The notes beneath the pieces were generated by a model, which did no database searches, had not been told where the DNA came from, and saw only the letters and a program-made list of their open reading frames with translations. Both the position numbers and the translations under genes were made by a program. DNA of 64,000 nucleotides from Paulownia fortunei (lineage: Eukaryota > Streptophyta > Magnoliopsida > Lamiales > Paulowniaceae): the NCBI GenBank assembly GCA_019321725.1, contig CM033114.1, positions 17,154,278-17,218,277 of the forward strand, in the 5' to 3' direction. This document shows positions 1 through 10,607 of this stretch, piece by piece. Within the stretch, counting starts at the first letter, position 1. Each line of letters begins with the position of its first letter.

Positions 1-720
1 ATCGGCGTCAAATGACAGGTAACTTAGGACCTATGAATCAAATACCACAAACTCTCATACTTATTATTAAGGTCTTTGATGTTTGGGGCATTGATTTCAT
101 ATGACCCTTTCTCCCTTATTTTGGTAACCTTTATATTATACTCATCGTTGATTAATTTCAAAGAGAGTAGAAGCCAAAGCCACTAGGACTAATGATTCAA
201 ACGTTGTAGATTTTGTGAAGTCTCCATATTTTTGCAAAGTTTGGAACACCCCAGGCCATGATTAGTGATAGAGGCACCATATTTTGCAATAGTTCAATGG
301 AAGCCCGTAAGTATAATATTACATAATGAGTCTCCATATCATACTATTGATAAGAAAGTAGGCAAGCGGAGGTGTCCAATCAGGAGGTCAAGTCTATTCT
401 TGAGAAAATGATCAAAGTGAATAGGAGAGATTGGAGCATTCGCATTGATAATGTCTTGTGGGTATATAGGACCACTTGCAAAACTCCCATTGGTATGTCC
501 CCCTATTAGTTAGTCTATGGGAAGCCTTGCCACTTCTTGGTGGACTTGGAACATAAAGTGTGGTGGATGGTGAAATAATACAATATGGAGATGGATAAAG
601 TGGGGAATAAAGGAAGTTTCAATTCCAAGAGCTTGAGGAGATTCATAATGATGCGGATGAGAGTTCCCAAATCTGGAAGGAGAAGACTAAGGAGTTTCTA
701 GGAAACACTTTGTTATTGGT
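1..720 (+). mobile_element. Decayed Ty3/gypsy integrase fragment
   Basis: Conceptual translation on the + strand, changing frame and crossing stops, gives recognisable pieces of a gypsy integrase core: DVWGIDF near position 79-100, then FAKFGTPQAMISDRGT around 230-275, and NRRDWSIRIDNVLWVYRTT around 420-475 followed by KTPIGMSP. These correspond to the two catalytic-Asp regions and the region before the third acidic residue in family members. There is no open frame across it, so it is a dead copy. Its 5' part lies outside the window. Confidence 0.8.
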
Positions 721-1540
721 AAAGTACTTTTATTTCATTCACACCTTAAGTTATTTTTAGGTAAATTATGTTCTCATTGAGTTAGCCCTTTTGTTGTTTC
801 TAATATCTTTCCTCATGGTGCAGTTGAGTTAAGGAGTAACTGACAAAATGTCCAAGATGAATGGCCATAGGTTGAAGCTTTGCTATAAGGGCTTTCACAT
901 GGAGAATACAGATAAGTCTTGCATTTATGAGCCGGCTTATGTGGAGGAATGATGAAGGAGGCAATGTCAGGCTAAGAGTCTTAAACCAAGCGCTTATTGG
1001 AAGATAACTCAATGAATGTAAAATAAGGCTTTGAGAGCTCACAATCACAAATTTGATCTCTCTAACTCTAATTCTCTTTTATTCTCATCCATTTTATTTC
1101 CTTTAGTTCTTTTATTTTAGCTTTCTTTTGTGTATTCCAATCCAATCCTATTGTATTTAAATTTTAGTAGGCTAAGCTTACATTCAGGATAATATAAGGA
1201 TTAAGTATGGAGGAAGGATTTATTACTTAGATTTTTTGAAATTTTTTACTTAGATTTTTCTTTATTTTGCTTTCTTTATGTCTAGTTTTCAAAATTTTGA
1301 GTCCTAGTTGTTCTTCCAAACTTCGATGTAAATATCAAATTGTTACATTATAAATAAATTTCTTTTAGTATTTTTTCATACAGTAGCATATATATACATC
1401 TTTAGACTCTATCCAATTTGATTCTTGTTTCAAACTTTAATATTGTACTTTATTTTGTTAAATTAAATAATTTTGGTACTTAGATTTTGTAATAAATATC
1501 ATTTTGATGCCTGAATTTTTATAATTCTTTAAGGGTGTGA
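721..1540. other. AT-rich sequence, no gene seen
   Basis: No open frame with recognisable protein similarity and no clear repeat ends. It probably continues the decayed retrotransposon on its left (3' non-coding part). Confidence 0.5.
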
Positions 1541-2400
1541 TTTGTGAACCCAAGCTTTATCGCAATAGTCAAATTGATACATATTAATGAAATTCTCTTA
1601 ATTTTTATTCTAAATTTCTTATAGTGACATATATACCCTTTTTACCTCTATTTACTTTTAATCTTTCTTTCAATTTTTAATTTATGTTTCAATTGATTAA
1701 ATCAAATTCTATATGTGATAACATAAATTTAAGATTTTTTGATAATATCCTTCAATATAAGTAAGAATTAAAAAGATTGGAATGAATTAGAAGATATTCA
1801 AATTATAATATATTTTAAAAAAGAACAATAATGTTCAAACTAAAACTTATGAGGTATGATATAAAATAAGATTTGTAATTAACTACTTGTTTGGAGCTTA
1901 AAAGTGATTTTTTTTGCTATAACAAATTTGCTTGGTCTTTTCTTCTTCATCTTATTCTTCTTCTTATTTTTCAAGTTTTTTTGGACTTTTCATCCTATTG
2001 ATAAGACCTAACTAAAATAAATTATTCCAAGAAAACACAATGAAATAAAGCAAGTATTTCTCTTGCTCTCTCTACTCGTTTTCTTAAACCTCGACATTAA
2101 AAATTAATTTTAAAGTCTCATCTCATTAATTTCAAGTACAACCATTTATCTTTTTTTAAATTTTTTATAACTTGTTTTAAGTTTATATTATCATAATTAT
2201 TGAAATTATTTAATCAAAGAAATATACCATGAAAAAATAATTAAAATGATAATTGAATCAAAATTGTAATGTGAAAGGTGAATGGGTATATCCATCATTG
2301 CAAAAAGGTTTTGATAAAGATTAATGGAAAAACTTTCGAAACGAAAATGGTTTTTACTCTAATTTTTATAGTATCTTATACTTTGTTCATCCTTAAAACT
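1540..2400 (+). repeat. Diverged direct repeat, copy 1
   Basis: Shares an ordered series of blocks with 2930-3520: a block reading TGACATATATACCC followed by CTCTATTTAC, a block with ATAACATA-GAT/AAT-TTAA, and a block AAATTTG(C/T)TTGGTCTTTTCTTC followed by TCATC-ATTGATAAG. The order is preserved and identity looks moderate, so these are two old copies of one non-coding repeat, perhaps LTR or MITE derived. Confidence 0.6.
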
Positions 2401-2929
2401 AATTACTTTGCAGTTAGCATCAAAGCTTCATCTTTCATTTTCCTCTAGAATTATAATAGAAATATGTCAACTAATGAGAAATTTAGAGAAAATATTTATG
2501 CAAAATACTAAACTATAAACGACTAAGATTCATTGATAGAAGTCCTCCGTATATGCTTATGACATATGATTGAACAACTTTTGAAATCTAGTTTATAATG
2601 AAACTAATCTTATTTGAAAATTTAAAGTATTCAAAGAGTTGCGATAAAAAGAAAAAAGACTTCTAGTTTTTGAAGAATAATTTGGGATATAATATATATT
2701 ATACTATTAAAAATTACATTTGTAATTATACTTGAATCTATCATTTTAACGTAAAAAACATATAGTTGTAAATTTGTAAATGATGTATAATTGTAGAATT
2801 TATAATTATAAAAAGTAATATGTGCTCGTTATATCGCTGAAGAGACTATGACATTTCAAATGATCTCATTCATTTATTTTCTTCCTAATTTTTTTTATAC
2901 ATAACTACCAATTAGTTTTTAAGTGACAT

Positions 2930-3520
2930 TCGAGTTTTACAATAAATATCAAACTAATACAAATCAATTTATTTTTAAATTTTTTTTTAAAATTTCTTAC
3001 AATGACATATATACCCATTTTAACTCTATTTACATTTAATTTTAACAATTTTTTATATTATGTTTTATTTTGTTAAATCAAATTTTATTTATTGATAACA
3101 TAGATCTAAAATCTTCTAAGATATATAACTCCATATAAGTACAAAACAAAAAGTCTATGATGGAGAGATTGAAATTATAATATAGCTTAAAAAGAACAAT
3201 AAGTTGAAACTAAAATTTATGATGTGAGATATAAAGTAAATTTTGTAAAGTCATATTAACTCCTTATTCAAAGTGGTATTTGTTGCCGCAAATTTGTTTG
3301 GTCTTTTCTTCTTCTTTTTCTTTCTTTTTTTTTTTTATTTCTTTGTACTTCTCATCATATTGATAAGGCCTATTAAAACAAAATATGTAAGAAAACACAA
3401 TAAAAATAAAATAAATATTTCTCTTATTTTCTCTATTCTTTCTTAAACCTCTACATTAAAAATTAATTGAAAAATCACATCTCATTAATTTATGAAATAT
3501 AGTTCTCATGAGGTTTATTT
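2930..3520 (+). repeat. Diverged direct repeat, copy 2
   Basis: Second copy of the repeat at 1540-2400, with the same block order (TGACATATATACCCATTTTA, then CAAATTTGTTTGGTCTTTTC, then CTCATCATATTGATAAGGCC). No coding potential. Confidence 0.6.
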
Positions 3521-3572
3521 TAATTTTTAATTTTTTTTGTCTGAGTGGGTGTCAGCGGATGACCCAGCGCCC

Positions 3573-3618
3573 GACGTCGGGTGGTTGACATCAGGTGGCC
3601 GGCAGCCCACCCGACGTC
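3573..3618. repeat. GC-rich hairpin island
   Basis: The 12-mer GACGTCGGGTGG at 3573-3584 is the exact reverse complement of CCACCCGACGTC at 3607-3618, giving a 12-bp stem with a 22-base loop. The surrounding 3545-3645 is strongly GC-rich inside very AT-rich DNA. Two further GGGTGG/GGTGGG-like words follow at 3625-3635. Function unknown; it is probably part of a transposon terminus. Confidence 0.7.
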
Positions 3619-3659
3619 ACACGTTGGGTGGTGGGCAATCCAATTTTATTTTTTTTTAA

Positions 3660-4046
3660 TGTTCAAGAATTCAACATTTTCACAAAATCTTAATTTCATA
3701 GTTTTTTTATCTCATCAAGAATTATTAATTTCTTGATCTCATCAAGAAATTTTAAAAACTTGATAAAAACTAATTTTCTTGATCAAAAAATCAACTTATT
3801 TGATTTTTTTATTTCTTGCCACATTTCAAGAAATTCAAGATTTCATAAATATTGAAATTTTGGGTCAAGAAATTCAAGATTTCACAAATTAAATTCTTGA
3901 ATCAAGAAATTTAATTTCTTAAACCATCTCAGTTCTTAAACATTTTAACATTTAAAATGATTAATAATATTAATCCATATAAATATTTAATCTATCACAT
4001 ATATTAAATAAACATAATTAAAAAGTATCAAAAACACACGAACCTT
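3660..4046. other. AT-rich stretch with repeated CAAGAAATT words
   Basis: Many short repeats of TTCAAGAAAT / ATTTCTTGA in both orientations between about 3715 and 3925, giving self-complementary potential. No gene. If the LTR to its right is correctly oriented, this would be the residual interior of that element. Confidence 0.4.
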
Positions 4047-4047
4047 G

Positions 4048-4059
4048 GCTTTAATACCA
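4048..4059 (-). other. Primer-binding site, tRNA-iMet type (reverse strand)
   Basis: Read on the minus strand the sequence is TGGTATTAAAGC, against the common plant LTR-element site TGGTATCAGAGC (two mismatches). It sits one base from the LTR terminus at 4061, as expected for a minus-oriented element. Confidence 0.65.
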
Positions 4060-4060
4060 C

Positions 4061-5819
4061 TGTTGGGTTCACGCGATATTGAAAAATGTATACGCAACGG
4101 AATTTAAAATTTTTTAAAAATATAAATATATATTACATCACATGTAATTAAAATGAATCCCGAAACACTTTTACGATTACTCAGTTGTGTGTTTTCTGAT
4201 AGTTAAAGTAAGAAAGTTTTAGAAACTCTTACTTTGATTTGCACCCCGATTGATGTTGGGATTGAAACGATTTAAATCATTATCCCTGCATAAAAGTATC
4301 TCCATGTTCTTCAATTCAAAATTCCTTTAATTGAAATCTGATTCGCTTGTAGGATTTCAAATGTTATCCCTCTAATGGTATCCACAGCTTGGATGCCCAC
4401 TCACAACCGAATCCTATACTAGTAGTTTTTTATTCGATAATTCTATCCCAGAATAATTCTACATGGATGCACACTAACGATTAGTGTTTTAGGTGTTTAA
4501 TTTAATTATTAATTAAATAATTGAATTAAGAATTAAACTAGATAAAAGGTTGACGAACTTTTGGAGATTGAAAAAGAAAGGAGGGACGAATTTTTGGAGA
4601 TGAAAAAAACTATTTTTCTTCAAGTTAGAGGGGCTATTTTCCACATTTTTTTTTCAAAAAAATCTGCAATAAAATCCCCATAAAAAAAACGTCCAAGAAG
4701 ATTGCCAATAAAGGCTACCACACGTCTTTTCCATGTAGGACCCCTTTTCCTTTCTTATCTCTAACTTTTTTAGTAAGTTTCCTTATCACATAAGGATTTT
4801 CCCTTTTCCTTATTACCTCTTACGAAATTGAATTCTCAATTCAACTTCCTCTAGGAATTGAATTCCTAATCCAATTTTCTAATGGGCTTCCTACAAGCCC
4901 ACACCTAATAGGCCTAGACCTAATTAATTAGGTCCTACTTTAATTGATCCAATTAATTAATTAAATATTCCAATTGGGCTCCCTAATCCAATTAGTCCAA
5001 TCAATTATTCCAATTAATTAATTGAACTAATTCCATAAATTAATTTAAGTCCTATTAATTAATCATATTAATTAATTTAATCCAACACTTGGATTAATTT
5101 ATAGGCTAGAAATGAACTTGTTCAAATTTTGTATGTGACCCCGTAAGTTCACTTTAAGCTAGCCCTGGGCTCACAACTCATGACTTAGTTGAACAATTAA
5201 TTGTTCTGATTAATTAATCCAATTAATTAATTCTTTTGGAATTAACTCATTAATTCCAAGAACCCACAAGACATGAGAAGCACCTACCAATGCATCATGA
5301 CTCCTAAGCTAAGGTGAATGTGCGAACCTATTTCAATTATGAATACCATGCAAGTATGGTCCTTCCATCATCAAATCTCCCAATTAAGCCTAGTGTATGG
5401 ATGTTAAGTTGAAACACAATTAGCTCAATAACTATGTTTTCATTTCTAGTAGCTTGACTCGATGATGAACAATAAGAAAACCCCACGTCTAATTTCCATC
5501 CAACCTTAACCAAAAATTTTAAAGTCAAGTACAGTGGAACACATAGAAGATTCACCTATTCATCTAGATAGGTGATGGATCTTTTGTTGGTCACTCATTA
5601 ATCTCCATATATGAAAATATTATAGTCAATATAAACCCCTTGTTGTTATGCAAACAAGAAATACATCAAAGTACAACATGTCATGCACAAGGTTACCATG
5701 GTGCCTCAAGTCTAAGGACTAATTCTTACACTATCGTAATGAGAAAATTCCCATTCAACAATAGAATATTTTCAATTGGGAATTTTCAGGTGGATTGTTC
5801 AATGTACTTGTTCCCAACA
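4061..5819 (-). mobile_element. LTR of a minus-oriented retrotransposon (about 1.76 kb)
   Basis: The segment begins TGTTGGG and ends CCCAACA, a 7-bp terminal inverted repeat with TG...CA ends, and is preceded at 4048-4059 by a reversed tRNA-iMet primer-binding site. These features define an LTR whose element interior would lie to the left. The interior expected for a full element is not recognisable between 1 and 4047 (the integrase there is on the other strand), so this is a truncated element. Open frames inside it (for example around 5337-5864) carry no recognised domain. LTR boundaries are from pattern only; target-site duplications were not established. Confidence 0.7.
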
Positions 5820-5926
5820 AACACCCACATGCATGCACTAGTGTCTCCACACCAATGCCTATAGAACGAGGAATCCTCCTTTCGAGTCGGCATCGTATGC
5901 GCAAGTCTCAACAGGATTATTGATGT

Positions 5927-6155
5927 CTGATAAGTTGGTTTTATACCAATAATTCATATATCTTTTGATTAACAATTAGTTTGTTTTCAAGTATTTTTGT
6001 TACTATTTATGTATTTAGTTTGAAATCTTGTAGGTAATGACAGAAATGGGAGAAAATGGAAAGAAACTAAAAACTTTGTTGAAATGTTGAAGAATCTGAA
6101 TTGTGGGGCAACTGATGGCAGTTTTTGTATTTCAATCATAACTCTCATACTTTTT
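5927..6155 (+). repeat. LTR-start repeat, copy 1
   Basis: About 215-225 bp beginning TGATAAGTTGGTTTTATA, near-identical to 7055-7280 (shared blocks include TCATATATCTTTTGATTAA and TTTGAAATCTT-TAGGTAATGA). The second copy follows a purine-rich tract and looks like the start of an LTR, so this is read as the truncated start of the partner LTR. Confidence 0.65.
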
Positions 6156-7054
6156 TTCACTAGTTATCCCTTTGAGTTGCTTTTCAAAGAATCGTATGTG
6201 CAAGGCATATGAATGACCACCATTCGACTTCATCTTGAAGCTCACTATACCAACCCTTTATAGCCTGAAAAACTAATGATTGTCCCTAAGAGAGCTTAAA
6301 GTATGATATTTTGTGCACAATCTTATCAAGGGATCATATACAGACATGTTGAGGGCACGAATGAATGTATTTAAGGGTATGAACAAGGAAAATATGCAAA
6401 AAAAAAAAATGACAACTTATGTTGATGAAAAGAAACAAGTTTGGGGGTTGTGAAAGCAAAAAAACAAGAAATGAAGAATTGGGATTCATGAAAATAAAAA
6501 GAAAAAGAAATTGTGAAAAAGAAAATAAAACAAAAAAATGAATCCTAAAGAAAAAAATTGGGAAAGAGAAAAGAAATGAGGATAGTATGTACAATATTCT
6601 ATGCTCTCTTACGTTGTTTATCCCTACCTTTCTTTGTAAGCCAATACCTAGCCTTATGTTACAAGCCTATTGAAGTCTTTTTGATCCAAGTTTGCAAGTG
6701 TTTATAATAGTGGAGAATTTGTATAAAAAGCAAGCCTATGGAACACCTAAAACTCATTTGCGTAGATCATGGGAATCATTAGTTGTAAAATTCATACCTA
6801 AAATGCATGCATGAAACTTGAGCTTGACACTTCACACACACATTTTTTGAATTCATGACTAGATTGATGAAGCACAAGTTTTGTAGTGTCATTTGACAAA
6901 CTTTGTGACTAACCTTTCGATTCATGTGCAATAAAGATTGATGAGGCATTTGAATTGGTTGATCAAGTTTATTAATTCATTATCAAAGTATGAGCCTATG
7001 ATTATTTGATTTTGAATTTTCCTTGATAACAAGTAAAAGTTAAAGTTTTGGGGT
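6156..7054 (+). mobile_element. Retrotransposon 3' interior remnant with polypurine tract
   Basis: Contains the style of sequence typical of the region between the last open frame and the 3' LTR in large non-chromoviral gypsy elements: AACAAGTTTGGGGGTTGTGAAAGC near 6435, A/G-rich simple stretches at 6395-6580, and AAAGTTAAAGTTTTGGGG at about 7035-7052 as a polypurine tract just before the LTR-like start at 7055. No open protein. It is bracketed by the two copies of the LTR-start repeat, so the element has lost almost all of its interior. Confidence 0.55.
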
Positions 7055-8470
7055 ATTTGATAAGTTGGTTTTATATCAATACTTCATATATCTTTTGATT
7101 AAAAATTAGTTTGTTTTCAAGTATTTTTATTATTTTTTATGTATTTAGTTTGAAATCTTTTAGGTAATGATAAAAAGGGAAGAAAATGAAAAGAAACCAA
7201 AAACTTGATTGAAATGTTGAAGAATGTGAATTGTGGTGCAACTGATGGCATTTTTTGTATTTCAATCATAACTCTTTGCTAAAATATAATTTTGACTTTA
7301 TTCATAAATTAATAGAAATCCAAGAGATATATCTATACTTCTATATTTACCACAAAATCCAATTCTATCGATCTCAATGAGAACAACTGAGTTCAAAAGT
7401 CAGCACTTGGCAGAAATTTTCTACTATGACATATCTTGATATTTTAGGTATAACTATCTCCACATATGTCATAATTAGTTGATGTAAGTGCCTATGGAAA
7501 GTCAAGACATAGAGCTACAATTATTATGCATACACTAAAATCCAGTGCAGACTCAAAGCGGTCGCAAATGGGTTTAAAGAGGCTGAAGACGCTGGATGTG
7601 AGGAGTTGTTCTTGGACAGAAGAAGGCTGTTGGGCAGTAAGAGCTTGCTGCTGGACAAAGAGCTATTCTTGGAGAGAAAAGTGAGTCATTCTTGAAGACA
7701 AGAAGAGCTTCAACCATTTTTTCTATTTCACAAATTGGTGAACAATTTTCATGCTCTTTCTTATGTATTTTTTGATGTTATATTCATACATGATAAACTA
7801 AATATTTCTTTCTAAAGGATGATGTAACCTTATTTGATCCTATGTTTTGAATCCCAAAAATTATTAGTTCAAGTTATTCATCTTGTTTGTGTTATATTGT
7901 TTAGTATTGCATATTGATTATTTAGCCATCAATTGAGAGTATTTGATGTATGAGATTCGATACTCGAGAGAGAGAATATTATACATGATCATAAAGATAG
8001 CAATATCTAGTGATCATAGAGTTGAGAAGCTTATAAAATCTTTGAAATTTTGAAGAAGAATTCATTGAACCTTTGTCGAATTTTATTTTTGAGTTTTTAT
8101 AGATATATTGAAAATCATATTAAAACTCATAAGCAATTCAACACTCGAGAGATAGAATTGATGAGCTTAGGAATTATTGACTTACATGTATTGTTGACTT
8201 GAATTAGTAAGTTTTGGAAGCAAGAACATAAGTGATAATTAGGTGAGTCATTCTTCTAGAATTTCTTGTTTATAAGGTGTTTGTTGTATTACTTCTAAGA
8301 ACTCTAGTTTTATCTTTGCAATTTTTATCTTATTCTACTTTGTTTACCAATCATCACTTGATTTTATACATAAAATTAAGACTATTTGAACTATAATACT
8401 TGCTATAATTTTTTATTACAATCCTTGTGGATATGATACTCAACTCACCGTTGTATTAAAACTTGACAAC
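7055..8470 (+). mobile_element. LTR-like segment (second copy of the LTR start)
   Basis: Starts TTTGATAAGTTGG right after a polypurine tract and shares about 215 bp with 5927-6155. The right end is placed by the motif CCTTGTGGATATGATACTCAACTCACC (8423-8449), a phrase common near the 3' end of plant gypsy LTRs. Exact right edge uncertain. No gene inside. An AT-rich spacer follows to 8755. Confidence 0.5.
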
Positions 8471-8754
8471 ATGCACTTGTGGTATGCAATATATTTCATG
8501 AACAATGTCTCATCTCATTGATCCTTGACTTGGAACAATTCAAGATCACAACTTTAGAGATATATTCTACGATCACCATTATATGCGCAACCACGCCCCA
8601 TAACTATGTGTAATCTAAGGATTTTATCTAATTCTTATAATTAATTTAAGATAAAGATTACTATTTAAAAGATATTAATATAAATAAGAATGTTTCACGA
8701 GTATAAGAACGGCTAGATCAATTAGCACGTTGGGCACTACTCTAATAATTTTGT

Positions 8755-10460
8755 GATAGAAATGACAATTGACGAAGCAGCTAGCTCATTACCCGCTTGG
8801 ACTCTCTACATCGATGTCTCATCTACATCAACCGAAAGTGTAGCTGGGATAGTCATTGAGAGTCCTGTGCCCTGAAGTTCGAGTTCTCCACCTCGAATAA
8901 TGAGGCAGAATACAAGGCGCTATTAGCAAGTCTGAAACTAGCCTACATAGTGGAAGCAAGAAAGCTAGCTATTTATAGCGATTCTTAGTTGGTAGTAAAC
9001 CAAGTTATGGGAAAGTATGAAGCCAAAGGTGAAAAAATGATCAAGTATCTAAACTTAACACATGACATGTTAGCAAAACTAGAGGAGTATGAAATTAAAC
9101 GAATATTAAGGTTATAAAACGTGATAGCAGATCAACTCACTAAAATGGCCAGTTCTATAGCCAACATCAACACCAGAAAGATCACATTTCTATCATCCAC
9201 CCAGGATGAGATTGATAGGGCAGGTCTGCAAATTCTTTGTGCGGATAAAGAGGAGCTAAGTTGGAAAGACAATATCATCCAATACTTAACAATAGAAAAG
9301 CTCCCGGGAAACCCCATAGACGCCTGAAAATTGAAGACCAGGGCAGTACGCTTCCTAATCATCGATGGAGAGCTCTACAAGAGAGGTTTCTTTCAGCCAA
9401 ATTTGAAGTGTCTCACCCCAACTAAAGCTAATTATGTACTCCGTGAGATTCATGAAGAAATTTGTGGAAATCATTTAGGGGACAAATCCCTCACGGCGAA
9501 AACACTTTACCAAGGATACGTTTGGCCTACCATGCAGAATAGCGCAAGAGATTGGGTCATGAGATATCAGGCTTGCCAAGAGCACGCCAATATCCAACAT
9601 CGCCCAGCAATACTTTGCTTTCTATTAAGAGCTCATATCCATTTGCCCAATGTGGTATGGATATTGTCGGACCTTTTCCACCAACTACGAGCCAAAGAAA
9701 ATTTCCATTAGTAGCTGTAGATTACTTCACGAAGTGGGTGGATGCAGAACCTTTAGCAAGGATAACGCAGAGAGAAGTGTTTAAATTCTATGGAAGAGCA
9801 TCATTTGTAGATTTGGTATCCCATAAACTTTAATATCTGATAATGAGACCTAATTCACAGGAATAAAAATACGAGAATGGTGTCAAGGTTTGTCAATCAA
9901 GCAATTTTTCACCTTAGTTAGGAACCCTCAACCAAATGGTTAAACAGAGGTTACCATTGAATTATTTTGCAACACCTTAAGACACGCCTTGGAAGTACCA
10001 AAGGAGGATGGGTAGATAAGCTACCTAGCATTTTGTGGCATACCGCACTACTCCATGTGTTACATATGGAATTGTGGCTATCGCACCAACAGAAATAAGG
10101 GAACCATCTTGGCAAGTAATGAACTACGTACCACAAGATAATGATTTTGCATTAAGAGTAAACCTCGATCTGATAGAAGAATTAAGGGAAAAAGTAGCAT
10201 CTCGGTTTGAAATATACAAAATGCTTATGGTGAGAGCTTACAACATGAAGGTACACTCCAGATCCTTTCAAGCAGGAGACCTAGTTTTAAGAAAGGCTAA
10301 AATTTTGCGTCTTGTCGGAAAACTCGACCCTAAATGGGAAGGCCCATATAAGGTGATGGAAATTGTGAATGCGGCAGCATATCGACTACAAAAGATGGAT
10401 GGAAGGGACATGCCCCGCACCTAGAACATGGTCAATCTCAAGAAATTCTACACCTAGAGT
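8755..10460 (+). mobile_element. Decayed Tat-type gypsy pol: RNase H and integrase
   Basis: Broken across several frames, but with domains in the right order. There is an RNase H core (WTLYID near 8800, NNEAEYKALL near 8897-8930, LAIYSDS near 8970). A connection domain with NVIADQLTKMAS at 9118-9150 follows, then the integrase zinc-binding region (HEEICGNH near 9450 and the C-x2-C equivalent near 9570). The integrase core has CGMDIVGPFPP around 9645-9680 and DYFTKWVDAEPL around 9720-9755. The C-terminal domain (LVLRKAKILRLVGKLDPKWEGPYKV) sits near 10280-10355 and ends NMVNLKKFYT-stop at about 10457. Internal stops (9118, 9328, 9832) and frameshifts show it is dead. Domain wording fits the Tat lineage; reverse transcriptase is missing. 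Confidence 0.88.
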
Positions 10461-10607
10461 TAGATCTGCCTTACTTAGGCAATTCTACAAACGAGTTGAT
10501 GCACCTTGAATTTTAACTATGTTTACCTTCATTTCTGAAAATCTATGTTGTTTTTCAATATGATGTAATCCTCTTCTAAACATGAATAAAAGCAATGACT
10601 ATGTCAG

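Noticed and set aside
6334..6594. 86-residue minus-strand frame rich in Phe
   Set aside because: Antisense reading of A/G-rich simple sequence in a retrotransposon remnant.
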